Assembly: GCF_003611475.1 (NCBI RefSeq)
Contig: NZ_RAXT01000024.1
Location: 1 to 46,197, forward strand
Direction of reading: 5' to 3'
Length of the DNA: 46,197 nucleotides
Origin: Acinetobacter rongchengensis
Lineage (GTDB): Bacteria; Pseudomonadota; Gammaproteobacteria; Pseudomonadales; Moraxellaceae
Shown: positions 9,191 through 19,531 of the stretch, piece by piece
How positions within the stretch are numbered: the first letter of the stretch is position 1
Layout of the letters: each line of letters starts with the position of its first letter
The notes under the pieces: generated by a model
What the model saw: the letters and a program-made list of their open reading frames with translations, nothing else
Databases searched by the model: none
What the model was told of the DNA's origin: nothing
Translations under genes and position numbers: made by a program

Positions 9191-11833
9191 CTAAGGCTGT
9201 TTTAAAAGTTCTTTCAGTGCATACAGTTGGGCAAGGGCTTCACGAGGGGTTAAATCATCCACATCAATCACGGATAATGCGTCTAAAACAGGTGATGCTT
9301 TTTCCACCTCAATCACTTTTTCAATGATTTCAGGTTCAGCTTGAAAAACCTCAGATTCAGCAAACAAATCATTTTGGATAACGGATTGTGGTTGCTGCTG
9401 TTGTTTTTCTAAAATTTTTAAGCGTTTTTGTGCTTCTTTAATCACACTCGCAGGAATACCAGCAAGTTTTGCAACTTGTAAACCATGACTTTGGCTTGCA
9501 GGGCCGTGTTGTACTTTGTGCAAAAGAATTAAATTACCATTGAGTTCTTTTGCTGTGACGTGATAGTTATCAATTGCTGATTCTTTAGCCAGTTCTGTAA
9601 GCTCAAAATAATGTGTTGCAAACAGACATAGACATTTGATTCGCTTGGTTAAATCGAGTACACATGCCCATGCGAGGGATAAACCATCATAAGTACTGGT
9701 ACCACGACCAACTTCATCCATCAATACTAATGATTGATTGGTGGCATGGTGCAAAATTTGAGAAGTTTCAGTCATTTCCACCATAAACGTTGATTTGCCA
9801 GTAGATAAATCATCGGCAGAACCAATACGTGTGAAAATACGATCGATTGGACCTAACTTTGCAGCTTTAGCAGGTACAAAGCTACCACAGTAAGCAAGTA
9901 AGCTAATCAATGCTGTTTGACGCATAAATGTCGATTTACCCCCCATGTTAGGGCCTGTAATGATCGCCATACGATGATTAAAATCAAGCAGTGCGTCATT
10001 CGGTGTATACGGAGCTTTATTTAAAGCTTCTACCACTGGATGACGTCCGGCTGTAATTTTAATACCAATTTCAGGACTATATTCAGGACGGTTCCAACTG
10101 TGTAAACGCGCTTGGTGGGCAAAATTACACAACATATCGATGTGTGAAATAGAAGCACTCATCATCTGCAAATTGGCAATATCTGCTTTTAATTCATTCA
10201 ATAGCATTTCGAACAAAAGCTTTTCGCGGGCAAGTGCACGAGACTCACTCGACAAGACTTTATCTTCAAAAGATTTCAGTTCAGGCGTGATATAACGCTC
10301 TGCATTTTTCAGTGTTTGACGGCGAATATAATGCTCAGGCGCTTGTTCCGCTTGAGCTCGCGTTAATTCAATATAATAGCCACTGACACGGTTATAGCCA
10401 ATTTTTAAGGTATTGATTCCTGTAGCTTCACGCTCTTGTATTTCCAAATCAATCAGGAATTGTCCTGCATGATCCCTAATTTTACGCAGTTCATCCAACT
10501 CAGCATCGAAACCTTCTGCAATTACATTGCCATCCCGAAGAAGTACAGGAGGTTGTTCAACAATGGCTGACATTAGACGCTGATGCAAACCATTAAAATC
10601 ACCAAGTTCTTCATTTAATTGCGAAATAAATGCTGATTTTTTAGTATTGAGAATAGGTTGAATTGCATGACGAAGGAATGGAATTTGTGCACAGGCTTGG
10701 CGTAATTGGACTAAATCACGGGGACGAGCACTTCCAAGAGCAACACGGCTTAACACACGCTCAATATCACCAATTTCTTTTAACACCAATCTCACTGGGG
10801 ACTCATGATAACCCTGTAAAAATGCTTCAATTGCGTCTAAGCGGGCATCGAGAAGTTGTGTATCACGGATGGGTTGCATCAATGTACGGGCAAGTAAACG
10901 GCCACCCATAGCAGTTTGGCAATCATTAATTAAATGAAATAACGAAGTGCCGTGTTCAAACAATGGATCAATGATTTCTAAATTACGACGAGTGACAGGA
11001 TCTAGTGCAATAAAATCTGAGCTTTGCTCTAATTTTATTGAACGAATATGTGGTAATGCAGTTTTTTGAGTTTCTTTGGCATAATGAATTAAAGAAGCAG
11101 CTGCAGCTTTGGCTAAGGGTAAATGATCAATCCCAAAACCAGAAAGTGTGGCAACAGCAAACTGATCGCATAAAGTTTTTTGTGCATTATTTAAATTAAA
11201 ATCAACATTTGGACGTTTGGTTACAGGGCAATCGATTTGTTTTTTTATAGATTCAATAATATTTGGATCAATTATATCTTCATCAATGAGGATCTCACTT
11301 GGCATTAAACGTGCTAATTCAATAGCCAGTTGCTCTGTTTTGAATTCTTGTTGTTGAACTTTAAAAATACCTGCACTTAAGTCCAGTAAAGCGATACCAA
11401 TTTGATTTTGTTGGAAGCATAATGCAACAAGATTTGAACTTTGTGTTGCTGTTAATAAGGCATCATCTGTGAGTGTGCCAGGCGTGATGATTCGAACAAC
11501 TCCACGTTCTACGGGACCTTTACCTGTAACTTCACCAATTTGCTCACAGATAACGACAGTTTCGCCTTTTTTTACTAAACGTGCTAAATAGCCTTCAGCA
11601 GCATGATAAGGCACACCCGCCATAGGAATTGGCGCACCATTGGCCTTGCCACGATGAGTGAGTGTAATACCCAGTAATTTGGCTGCTTTTTTTGCATCAT
11701 CAAAAAAAAGTTCGTAAAAGTCACCCATACGATAAAACATTAAAGAATGTGGATGCTGCATTTTTACTTTTAGATATTGCTGCATCATAGGGGTGTGAGA
11801 AGATAGATCAGCCGTTGTTTCTATGTTATTCAT
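9191..11833 (-). CDS. mutS: DNA mismatch repair protein MutS
   Basis: 880 residues, near the usual ~850-880. The mismatch-binding domain begins with the conserved [16 protein letters not shown] (Phe-x-Glu wedge motif) around residue 32. The ATPase carries Walker [10 protein letters not shown] near residue 625, the signature STFMVEMTE, Walker [17 protein letters not shown] and ATHYFEL. Near residue 820 is QNDLF, a good beta-clamp-binding pentapeptide. MutS recognises base mismatches and small loops and recruits MutL. Start is ATG, and the gene is terminated by the hairpin at 9123-9168. Nothing is broken or missing. Confidence 0.98.
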   Translation of the reverse strand: MNNIETTADLSSHTPMMQQYLKVKMQHPHSLMFYRMGDFYELFFDDAKKAAKLLGITLTHRGKANGAPIPMAGVPYHAAEGYLARLVKKGETVVICEQIGEVTGKGPVERGVVRIITPGTLTDDALLTATQSSNLVALCFQQNQIGIALLDLSAGIFKVQQQEFKTEQLAIELARLMPSEILIDEDIIDPNIIESIKKQIDCPVTKRPNVDFNLNNAQKTLCDQFAVATLSGFGIDHLPLAKAAAASLIHYAKETQKTALPHIRSIKLEQSSDFIALDPVTRRNLEIIDPLFEHGTSLFHLINDCQTAMGGRLLARTLMQPIRDTQLLDARLDAIEAFLQGYHESPVRLVLKEIGDIERVLSRVALGSARPRDLVQLRQACAQIPFLRHAIQPILNTKKSAFISQLNEELGDFNGLHQRLMSAIVEQPPVLLRDGNVIAEGFDAELDELRKIRDHAGQFLIDLEIQEREATGINTLKIGYNRVSGYYIELTRAQAEQAPEHYIRRQTLKNAERYITPELKSFEDKVLSSESRALAREKLLFEMLLNELKADIANLQMMSASISHIDMLCNFAHQARLHSWNRPEYSPEIGIKITAGRHPVVEALNKAPYTPNDALLDFNHRMAIITGPNMGGKSTFMRQTALISLLAYCGSFVPAKAAKLGPIDRIFTRIGSADDLSTGKSTFMVEMTETSQILHHATNQSLVLMDEVGRGTSTYDGLSLAWACVLDLTKRIKCLCLFATHYFELTELAKESAIDNYHVTAKELNGNLILLHKVQHGPASQSHGLQVAKLAGIPASVIKEAQKRLKILEKQQQQPQSVIQNDLFAESEVFQAEPEIIEKVIEVEKASPVLDALSVIDVDDLTPREALAQLYALKELLKQP

Positions 11834-12280
11834 GTATATTAAAACCTTAAATTTAAAAATTAAATAGGGCTAATTGGAGAGTTTGGCTGTCTAACCAATT
11901 CAAATTATTTCTCTACAAAACCGAACTAACATTAGAAGAAACAGATGGTTTGAATTTGTTTCTATGTCTTTTAGATCGACAGTGTACAAGAAATCAATTT
12001 GATTCCTTACGGTTTACCATCTTAACAAATTGAGACTGATTCGCAAAAAGGATTACCGATAGGATTGAGGAAATAAGCAACAAAAAAACTTTTTTAGAAT
12101 GCGTAATTGCTAGTTTGAGCGTAGGCATCTGTAAGCCAAGATCTATATGGATAATTTTTTAATTTTAACTAATTGAATATTAATGACTTAAAAACCTCAT
12201 TACGATTATTTTTCGATGATTCATTTCTATCTTTTATACTATAGGGTACTATACTACAAGCTTTGAATGGATAATGATTT
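11834..12280. other. 447-bp divergent intergenic region (mutS / frmR)
   Basis: It holds the promoters of mutS (left) and frmR (right). No open frame of use and no RNA gene was recognised. The only clear site is the symmetric element at 12237-12256 next to frmR. Confidence 0.5.
12237..12256 (+). promoter_or_regulatory. Probable FrmR operator overlapping the frmR promoter
   Basis: The core TATAG-GGTA-CTATA (12240-12253) is a perfect 5-bp inverted repeat embedded in TATACT-like -10 hexamers, 25 bases before the frmR start. AT-rich arms around a short G tract are the known style of FrmR/RcnR/CsoR operators. Binding by this FrmR is inferred from position and pattern. Confidence 0.6.
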
Positions 12281-12556
12281 ATGCCAAATCAAGTTGAAGA
12301 TAAGAAAAAAATACTTCTGCGTGTTAAACGCATTATTGGACAAGCTCAAGCGATTGAAAATGCTTTAGAAGATGGTGTGGAGTGTGGGGCAATTTTGCAA
12401 CAAATATGTTCTGTGCGTGGTGCAATCAATGGTCTAATGAATGAAATGTTAGAAGTTCATTTAAAAGATACCTTGGTCTCGGGTGAAACCACAGAACAAC
12501 AACGAAGTGAAGAACTGACTGAGATCGCTAAGATTCTCAAGTCATATTTAAAATAA
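12281..12556 (+). CDS. frmR: Formaldehyde-sensing repressor FrmR
   Basis: 91 residues, all-alpha CsoR/RcnR/FrmR family. The residues that mark a formaldehyde sensor in E. coli FrmR are present: Pro2 (after Met removal it becomes the reactive N-terminus), Cys35 in GVECGAILQQ, and His60 in EVHLKD. Formaldehyde bridges Pro2 and Cys35 of neighbouring subunits and releases the tetramer from DNA. It lies 21 bases upstream of the dehydrogenase gene and surely shares its transcript, forming an autoregulated pair. A symmetric operator lies just upstream. Metal-sensing members use a different ligand set, so formaldehyde is the likelier signal. Confidence 0.93.
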   Translation: MPNQVEDKKKILLRVKRIIGQAQAIENALEDGVECGAILQQICSVRGAINGLMNEMLEVHLKDTLVSGETTEQQRSEELTEIAKILKSYLK

Positions 12557-13690
<1,134 letters not shown>

Positions 13691-13706
13691 ATCATGCTTA
13701 TATTTT

Positions 13707-13737
13707 CAGTACATCGTTATAGCGACGCGATGTACTG
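13707..13737. repeat. Inverted repeat downstream of frmA
   Basis: Perfect 10-bp arms CAGTACATCG/CGATGTACTG with an 11-base spacer, 17 bases after the frmA stop. No T tract follows on the plus strand, so it may be a 3' stabilising hairpin or a weak terminator. Confidence 0.6.
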
Positions 13738-13748
13738 GAAACGAAAAT

Positions 13749-13807
13749 TAAAAAAGGAGCACTTATTTCTAGACGTTTATGTTGTAAAAACGTCAGAAAT
13801 AAGCTCC
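13749..13807 (-). terminator. Long-stem terminator of the monooxygenase/SDR operon
   Basis: Long imperfect inverted repeat: GGAGC-AC-TTATTTCT-A-GACGTTT pairs with AAACGTC-AGAAATAA-GCTCC, about 20 bp with a 2-nt and a 1-nt bulge. On the minus strand it is followed by a T6 run, 51 bases past the SDR stop. Confidence 0.8.
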
Positions 13808-13857
13808 GATTATCTATTTGTAATAGTTCTTATTTTGACGGATTGTTTTTATTTGAA

Positions 13858-14718
13858 TTATTTCTTTTTAGCCATGCGTGAGCGTACAACAGCTGTAAAT
13901 ATCGCTTGATATGACGATGGTAAAAGTCTTGCTGACCAGTCATAGAGTTTAGAATCTGGGCCAATAAGCACGCGTCTTTTATTGTTTTTAACCGCCTTGA
14001 AAATGGTATTGGCGGCTTTTTCTGCTGAGGTTAAAAAAGTCATTTCAAACTCTTTGGTTGCATCTTGTGAGGATTTTCCAGTGAGTTTGGATAACTTTTC
14101 AGAAATTCGGGCCGACTGAGCAATATTGGTTTTGATCCCACCAGGGTGTACGCATGTTGCACTAACGACAGAATTACTGATTTCTAAATCTTGTCTAAGA
14201 GCTTCAGTAAAGCCTCGTACAGCATATTTACTGGCATTATAGCCACTCATAAAGGGCTGTGCTGTCAAACCAAAGACACTCGAAATATTGACAATATGTC
14301 CTTCACCTGATTGTTCCAAATAGGGCAAGAATGCTTTGGTACCGTAAATAACGCCCCAAAAATTAATATTCATAATCCATTGATAATCTTTAATTTCTAA
14401 GGCAGCTACTGTGCCTGATAATGCGACACCTGCATTGTTAATAATCAAATTTACTTTGCCATGGGTGTCAAATACATATTTGGCCCAATCAAAAACTTGT
14501 TGCTGGTCACTCACATCAACTTTTTGGCATGTAATTTTTAAATCTTTAAAACGAGCTTTGCTTTGAATGATTTGTTTGGTTTCTTCAACTGAGTCTAAAT
14601 GGAGATCTGAGAGTGCTAAATGGCAGTTTTCCTGAGCGAAACGTATTGCCAAAGCACGTCCAATTCCTGAACCTGCACCAGTAATCGCGACTACAGCATG
14701 ATTAAAATGCTTAATCAT
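13858..14718 (-). CDS. Short-chain dehydrogenase/reductase (third gene of operon)
   Basis: 286 residues, classical SDR with a C-terminal extension. The NAD(P) site TGAGSGIG is near residue 14; also present are NNAG (INNAGVALSG), the catalytic Ser (NISSVFGL) and YNASK. HPGGIKTNIA follows the active site. The gene overlaps the upstream SDR gene by four bases (ATGA), a sign of tight co-translation. It probably oxidises or reduces an alcohol/ketone made or used by the monooxygenase in the same operon. Its similarity in layout to the neighbouring SDR suggests an old duplication. The substrate is unknown. Confidence 0.9.
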   Translation of the reverse strand: MIKHFNHAVVAITGAGSGIGRALAIRFAQENCHLALSDLHLDSVEETKQIIQSKARFKDLKITCQKVDVSDQQQVFDWAKYVFDTHGKVNLIINNAGVALSGTVAALEIKDYQWIMNINFWGVIYGTKAFLPYLEQSGEGHIVNISSVFGLTAQPFMSGYNASKYAVRGFTEALRQDLEISNSVVSATCVHPGGIKTNIAQSARISEKLSKLTGKSSQDATKEFEMTFLTSAEKAANTIFKAVKNNKRRVLIGPDSKLYDWSARLLPSSYQAIFTAVVRSRMAKKK

Positions 14719-15560
14719 TTAAACATTCCTTTTTTGAGTTTGATTAAGTTATAGGGCTTCTGGTCAATGACTTTTTTCATGTCTGACCAAATCAACTTGT
14801 TTAATATTTTTAAAGGTACAAACTTAGATCCTAACCATATTTTCATAGAATCATTGCCGTATACGATGCGTGTTGAGCCTTTTTCAATATGTTTAATTAA
14901 ATATTCGGTGATTTCCTCAGGTGAAGTTTTTAAATAATGTTTAGAAAAAGCCTGTCCACCGGTAGACTTTGCAATATTTGTGTCAATTCCACCTGGGTGT
15001 AGTAAATGGACTTGAACACCACTATTTTGTAATTCACACATCAGCGCTTCGCTGTAACCTCTTACTGCAAACTTACTGGCGCAATAGTCTGAATGGTTTG
15101 GTGTACCAGCTAGACCGAAGATACTGGATACATTGACAATATGTCCTGTATGTTCTGACAGTAATTGAGGTAAAAATGCACGTGTACCAGATACAACACC
15201 AAAAAAATTAATTTTCATCACATGTTCATAATTGCTTAAATCCATTTGCCAAGCGGGCATATGAGCACCTTCAACCCCCGCATTATTGATGACAACAAAA
15301 GCATTCCCCAGTTTTTGTTGACATAAATTGGCAAAAGTTTGCATTTTATTTTGATCTGATACATCAAAAGCTTGGCTGACCATATGACAACTTGGTGTCT
15401 GATCTTTGATCAGCTGAATAGTTTCATCAAGTCCAGCTAAATTAAAATCATTCAGACCTAGTTTTGTACCAAGCTTTGCAAAAGCCAATGCATAGGCGCG
15501 TCCCATACCCGAACCAGCGCCAGTAATAATGATGACTTTATTTGAAAAATATTGTGTCAT
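14715..15560 (-). CDS. Short-chain dehydrogenase/reductase (second gene of operon)
   Basis: 281 residues. Classical SDR motifs: TGAGSGMG near residue 13, INNAGVEGA, NVSSIFGLAG and YCASKFAVRG, with HPGGIDTNIAKS afterwards. It lies 22 bases downstream of the flavin monooxygenase gene and overlaps the next SDR by four bases, so all three are one transcript running leftwards. The protein is a paralogue of its downstream neighbour by motif order and matching C-terminal features. The basic C-terminus (KKVIDQKPYNLIKLKKG) is slightly longer than in many SDRs. The reaction is inferred only as NAD(P)-dependent alcohol/ketone conversion. Confidence 0.9.
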   Translation of the reverse strand: MTQYFSNKVIIITGAGSGMGRAYALAFAKLGTKLGLNDFNLAGLDETIQLIKDQTPSCHMVSQAFDVSDQNKMQTFANLCQQKLGNAFVVINNAGVEGAHMPAWQMDLSNYEHVMKINFFGVVSGTRAFLPQLLSEHTGHIVNVSSIFGLAGTPNHSDYCASKFAVRGYSEALMCELQNSGVQVHLLHPGGIDTNIAKSTGGQAFSKHYLKTSPEEITEYLIKHIEKGSTRIVYGNDSMKIWLGSKFVPLKILNKLIWSDMKKVIDQKPYNLIKLKKGMFK

Positions 15561-15582
15561 TTTCTTATTCTCAGTTGAATGC

Positions 15583-17040
15583 TTAATTAAATTTATGATG
15601 CTGTGGTTTAAAGTTTTTTGTCATTTGGTGATAGGTAAAACTAAAACCAGGGAACATTGCAATCACATGACCACTTTTACTTTTGTACCAACTATTACAA
15701 CCACCAGTTTGCCAAACGGTTTTATCCATTTCTTTATGAATCATTTGTGTATAGTCATTTTCTGCTTTGGCTGTCACTTCAATACTTTGTTTACCTTTTT
15801 TCAAAGTCGTTTGAATTGCACTTAATACATAATTCATCTGTGATTCAATCACAAAAATTGCTGAAGTATGTCCAATACCTGTATTTGGCCCAGTGATAAT
15901 AAATAAATTTGGAAAATGGGGCAGGGTCGTTCCCAAATATGCACGTGGAAATGCTTGCCAACTTTCAGCGATGCTTTGTTTATTTTCGCCAATAACAGGA
16001 TAAGAAATCACACCATCCGTTGCATCATAGCCAGTTGAATAAATAATTAAATCAAGATCGAGATGTTGTCCATCTGTAGTATTTATTCCTGTTTTATCGA
16101 TTGAGGCAATCGCTGAGTCTCGGGTATGCAAGGTGACATTGTCACGGCATAACGCTGGATATAAAGTGTTGGATAAAATGATACGTTTACAACCAATCGT
16201 ATAGTCTGGTGTGACTGCTGCTCTAAGTTTTGGATCTTGAATTTGTTTTTCAATATGCTTAAGTGCTTGTTTTTGTGCAAATACATTAAGTGCTGCTTTG
16301 GAATATTTAAAACCAATCATGCGTGTTTCCAGTTGCCAATAGACAGCAGTGCGTACAGCTTTATGAATGAATTTATTGCCAATTAATTTTTGTTGTGCGT
16401 TGTTAAATTTATAATCAGGGCGAGGCATCACCCAATGCGGTGTACGCTGAAAAACATGTAAATGGGCAACATCGGGTGCAATAGCAGGAATCACCTGCGC
16501 AGCACTCGCACCACTACCAATAATTGCGACACGTTTACCTGTATAATCGTAATTATGATCCCATTCATTGGTGTGAAATGATTTCCCTTGGAAACTTTCA
16601 CGACCTTTAAAGTTTGGAATCACAGGCGTACTCAATGGACCTGATGCATTAATAATAAATTGTGCACTTAAAACTTCATCTTGATCTGTATAAACATTCC
16701 AACGCTTCTTATGAGTATCCCATTCAACCTTTACCACATTACAATTGGTCTTTGTTTTACTACGTAAATCATATTTATCAATCACATGGTTGGTATATTG
16801 TTCTAATTCATTTTGTTCAGCAAACATCTGACTCCACGCATAGGGTTCATGCGAAATTGAATAAAGCGGGGATTGAACATCTACAGCAGCGCCTGGGTAA
16901 CTATTTTGACACCATGTACCGCCTATAAAATCACGACGCTCTAAAATTAAAAAATCATTGATATCATTTTTTAATAAATTGATCGCAGCGCATTGTCCGC
17001 CAAACCCACTGCCTATAATAATTACTTGATGGTAAGACAT
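15583..17040 (-). CDS. Baeyer-Villiger-type flavin-containing monooxygenase
   Basis: 485 residues. FAD site IIGSGFGG at residues 8-15, then LERRDFIGGTWCQNSYPGA, which is typical of Baeyer-Villiger/FMO proteins. The BVMO fingerprint F-x-G-x3-H-x3-W-D is present as FQGKSFHTNEWD around residue 150. The NADPH site is AIIGSGASAAQ, and YSTGYDATD is the late FAD contact. Such enzymes insert oxygen next to a ketone or oxidise hydrophobic substrates using NADPH. It is first in an operon with two SDRs, a pairing that fits alcohol-to-ketone-to-ester conversion. The divergent TetR gene and its palindrome probably set its expression. The natural substrate cannot be told. Confidence 0.9.
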   Translation of the reverse strand: MSYHQVIIIGSGFGGQCAAINLLKNDINDFLILERRDFIGGTWCQNSYPGAAVDVQSPLYSISHEPYAWSQMFAEQNELEQYTNHVIDKYDLRSKTKTNCNVVKVEWDTHKKRWNVYTDQDEVLSAQFIINASGPLSTPVIPNFKGRESFQGKSFHTNEWDHNYDYTGKRVAIIGSGASAAQVIPAIAPDVAHLHVFQRTPHWVMPRPDYKFNNAQQKLIGNKFIHKAVRTAVYWQLETRMIGFKYSKAALNVFAQKQALKHIEKQIQDPKLRAAVTPDYTIGCKRIILSNTLYPALCRDNVTLHTRDSAIASIDKTGINTTDGQHLDLDLIIYSTGYDATDGVISYPVIGENKQSIAESWQAFPRAYLGTTLPHFPNLFIITGPNTGIGHTSAIFVIESQMNYVLSAIQTTLKKGKQSIEVTAKAENDYTQMIHKEMDKTVWQTGGCNSWYKSKSGHVIAMFPGFSFTYHQMTKNFKPQHHKFN

Positions 17041-17113
17041 ATCTTGAATCCTTATTTTTAACGGTATTGCTATAATTTTTTGATCAATCTGATGACAACT
17101 GTCTTCACTTTAC

Positions 17114-17137
17114 ATTTGACAATAAATGTTGTCAAAT
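17114..17137. promoter_or_regulatory. Palindromic operator between monooxygenase operon and TetR gene
   Basis: Perfect 9-bp arms ATTTGACAA/TTGTCAAAT around a 6-base centre, 7 bases before the TetR gene ATG and 73 bases from the monooxygenase start. Size, symmetry and position fit a TetR-family operator controlling both directions. Confidence 0.75.
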
Positions 17138-17144
17138 ATAAATC

Positions 17145-17801
17145 ATGAAAAAAAGCCAAGATGCCCTAAATGGGCGAACCTATGCAGGCGAAGCTCAAGC
17201 TGAACGCCAAGCCAAAAGACATCAAAAATTTATTGAAGCTGGACATGAGTTGTTTGGCACGATTGGTTTTAGGCAAACAACTGTTAGAGTGATTTGTAAG
17301 CAGGCTGAGCTTACAGATCGTTATTTCTATGAGTCATTTTCCAGTATGGAAGATGTTTTAGTGGTGGTGTATGAACAAGCGATTCAAGAGATTCAGAGCA
17401 AAATTCTAGGGGCAATTCAAAATAATGATTATAAAGATGATGTCGATGCTTTGATCCGACAGGTACTTGATATCTTTTTTCAGGCGGTCGAATGTCCGAA
17501 AACAGCTCGAATTATTTGGTTGGAAGTTTTAGGGGTAAGCCCACGTGTTGATTTAATTTATAACCATGCAATACGTAGTTTCGCAGCGCTTTTTTTACAA
17601 CTCAGTCTTTCTGTTTATCCTAATATTCAGTTATCTAATGCTGAGCGTGATGTGGTGGCGATTGGGATTGTTGGTGCAATCAGTCAATCTACCATGGCTT
17701 GGTTATTAAATGATTATCAACTTGAACGCCAAATTATGGTGAGTTCGATGTTCCATATTATCAAAGGCACTTCATCTCAATTAATACTTAATTCGCAGTA
17801 G
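17145..17801 (+). CDS. TetR/AcrR family transcriptional regulator
   Basis: 218 residues. The N-terminal helix-turn-helix spans about residues 28-75, with AGHELFGTIGFRQTTVRVIC and ELTDRYFYESFSSMEDVL being the usual TetR DNA-binding segment. The all-helical remainder is the ligand and dimer domain. It is divergent from the monooxygenase/SDR operon with a perfect palindrome between, so it most likely represses that operon and itself until a substrate-like ligand binds. The basic leader (MKKSQDALNGRTYAGEAQAERQAKRHQ) is longer than in many relatives; ATG at 17145 is the first start after the operator. Confidence 0.9.
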   Translation: MKKSQDALNGRTYAGEAQAERQAKRHQKFIEAGHELFGTIGFRQTTVRVICKQAELTDRYFYESFSSMEDVLVVVYEQAIQEIQSKILGAIQNNDYKDDVDALIRQVLDIFFQAVECPKTARIIWLEVLGVSPRVDLIYNHAIRSFAALFLQLSLSVYPNIQLSNAERDVVAIGIVGAISQSTMAWLLNDYQLERQIMVSSMFHIIKGTSSQLILNSQ

Positions 17802-17888
17802 TTTGCATTGCATTACCAACAGATTGATTGGAATTACTGAGTAGATTTGAAAGTAAGCTACGGTGTACGACTTACCAGATAATTGTAA

Positions 17889-18042
17889 ATGTATCTTGAG
17901 CGTCTAAAATTATATGAGCATTATCAAAATTTACAAAAAGATTTCAGAGAAGAATTGATGTTAAAAAATTGAAAATAGACTTTTGCAAAATACAAATAAA
18001 TGGCTATATGTATTTTGAAAAAAAACAAGTAAAATTCACATA
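17889..18042 (+). pseudogene. Frameshifted 3' remnant of an unknown gene (copy A)
   Basis: Two adjoining frames look like the tail of one protein: MYLERLKLYEHYQNLQKDF...LMLKN (17889-17972, closed by TGA) and then KIDFCKIQINGYMYFEKK...KFT (to the TAA at 18042). A single missing base near 17969 would join them. The last 16 residues recur in frame as INGYTYLKKQVKFT at the end of a second remnant (20112). No family was recognised. It lies between the TetR gene and the 255-residue gene and is probably the relic of a gene displaced or decayed there. Confidence 0.45.
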
Positions 18043-18320
18043 AAGTGTTTAAAATCATAAGTATAAATTTAAATATTCGTTACATTTTTTAACAAGTAAT
18101 TTTAATTTTGAGTAAAAAAGACACATTTTTAGGTTATATTGTTACAATCATAAAACATATGAATAACAATAATGCATATCCATTTTACGGTTGAAGGCCG
18201 TGATCATGTAGAGGGGACAGGACCAATCCAAGTCGGTTGGTTTCTAACAGATGATAAGGCTGCAATTCTTTTTGAGGCACCTTATCGTATGCGTTCGCAA
18301 TCTCAAACGAAGCATGCAAA
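17993..18320 (+). repeat. Direct repeat copy A (remnant tail, leader and head of the 255-aa gene)
   Basis: About 328 bases nearly identical to 20065-20389, about 2.07 kb downstream. The match covers the end of an upstream remnant, the whole 129-base leader and the first ~50 codons of the 255-residue gene. It ends at CATGCAAA. Confidence 0.9.
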
Positions 18321-18939
18321 GTCAGCCAGCCGTTGTCCAGCAGTGCTGCAACTCGAAAGCCGATATTTCGTGATTAATTGCCCGTTTGATTTTCATCTTC
18401 GTTTTGATCGTGATAACACAGGTAAACCAAAATTAATCAATGTACTTGGTGATGCTTCGCCAGTTCGTGGCAATAAACTACGTGAATTGCTGACTTTAGT
18501 GAATGAGAATGAATGGCGCACCCCGAATGTGCCGATTCTTCAGCTTAAACTTCCGTATTGTTTCATTGCAGATGAAGTGGTGTATATCACTCAATTAGAT
18601 GCATTTGGGCATTACAGAAAAAATCCTTTACCAGGCACGATTTTCGGTGGTCGTTTTCCGATTCATATTTGGCCTAGACCATTGATGTGGGCGTTTGAAT
18701 GGCATGACACTTCTAAGGATTTGGTTTTAAAACGTGGCGAGCCTTTGTTTTATTGTCAGTTTGATGGTTCTGATCCATCACGTACTGTGAAATTAGTTCA
18801 AGCAGAAAAGACTCCTGAACTTATGCAGTATATGGATCAGATTTCAGGTGTGGTGAATTATGTCAATCAGACTTTTTCGTTGTTTAATGAGGTGGAAAAA
18901 GTGAGGCCTGAAAAATTTCTAACTAAAAAGTATGATTAA
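18172..18939 (+). CDS. Unknown 255-residue protein (full-length copy)
   Basis: No family could be assigned with confidence. Soluble-looking, with no signal peptide or membrane segment. It is rich in aromatic residues and has marked conserved-looking stretches: HIHFTVEGRDHVEGTGPIQV at the start, CPFDFHLRFD, LGDASPVRGNKLRELL, ENEWRTPNVPILQLKLPY, FGGRFPIHIWPRPLMWAFEW and LKRGEPLFY. The WPRP...EW then RGEP..F order faintly recalls DUF6065-like proteins, but this is not firm. Base composition of this gene is closer to the core genome than that of its AT-rich neighbours. A truncated second copy with the same leader lies at 20241. ATG at 18172 is supported by the matching start in that copy. Confidence 0.72.
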   Translation: MHIHFTVEGRDHVEGTGPIQVGWFLTDDKAAILFEAPYRMRSQSQTKHAKSASRCPAVLQLESRYFVINCPFDFHLRFDRDNTGKPKLINVLGDASPVRGNKLRELLTLVNENEWRTPNVPILQLKLPYCFIADEVVYITQLDAFGHYRKNPLPGTIFGGRFPIHIWPRPLMWAFEWHDTSKDLVLKRGEPLFYCQFDGSDPSRTVKLVQAEKTPELMQYMDQISGVVNYVNQTFSLFNEVEKVRPEKFLTKKYD

Positions 18940-18989
18940 TAATTTATATCTTTTTATACATTTTTAAAAATAAATGGTGCTTTTATCTT

Positions 18990-19379
18990 ATGGATCATAT
19001 TAAATATTTTTTATTTTCATTCTTAATTTTGATTATCTTTGCAAAGTTAATAATATTGCCAGTTAATGAATATTTTATTCTACCTAATTATTTAGAATAT
19101 AAGTCTAAGCATGTTGAAAATATTAAAAATGGGTATGCTTGCTATGAAGGAAAATACAAAACAAGGAGTGGAAATTATGTTTATGAGTATCGTATTGGGA
19201 ATTCTCATATGACAAGTTTTTCAGGGTTGAAAGTTAAATTCCCATTTTCTTATAAAAGAGGAGAATTTTTTAATAAAATTGAAATAAACAGTCCAAAATG
19301 TATCTTTGTTGACTATGTTGAAATAGATTATTTTTTCATCAATGCGAAGTATGTTTATGATTTTAATTTATTTCTTTAA
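18990..19379 (+). CDS. Small unknown protein with N-terminal membrane anchor
   Basis: 129 residues, no recognised family. Residues about 5-27 (YFLFSFLILIIFAKLIILPV) form one hydrophobic helix. The rest is basic and aromatic, with two Cys (GYACYEGKY and SPKCIFVD), and would face the periplasm if the helix is a signal anchor. Very AT-rich, like the genes after it, and unlike the core genome. It starts 50 bases after the 255-residue gene, so it may share its transcript. The function is unknown; small anchored proteins in such blocks are often immunity or accessory proteins, which is only a guess here. Confidence 0.6.
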   Translation: MDHIKYFLFSFLILIIFAKLIILPVNEYFILPNYLEYKSKHVENIKNGYACYEGKYKTRSGNYVYEYRIGNSHMTSFSGLKVKFPFSYKRGEFFNKIEINSPKCIFVDYVEIDYFFINAKYVYDFNLFL

Positions 19380-19531
19380 AAATTAGGAGGCGGGTTGGTT
19401 ATTGAGAATATATAAAATCTTATTTAAAAAATGAAAAATATTATTTTTCGAGTAATTTTTTGGGTTTGTTTTTAATTTTATAAAGATGTTATTAAGTGCA
19501 CTTCATACCATTTTGAAGTTAAAGGTGTGTT

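Noticed and set aside
13694..13909. 71-codon plus-strand frame after frmA
   Set aside because: It crosses two hairpins and runs antisense into the SDR gene; sequence is not protein-like.
15529..15896. Plus-strand frames opposite the monooxygenase and SDR genes
   Set aside because: Shadows of the minus-strand genes, which have full family motifs.
18172..18939. Assignment of the 255-aa protein to DUF6065
   Set aside because: Only the WPRP...RGEP order is similar; the N-terminal half does not fit, so no family is claimed.
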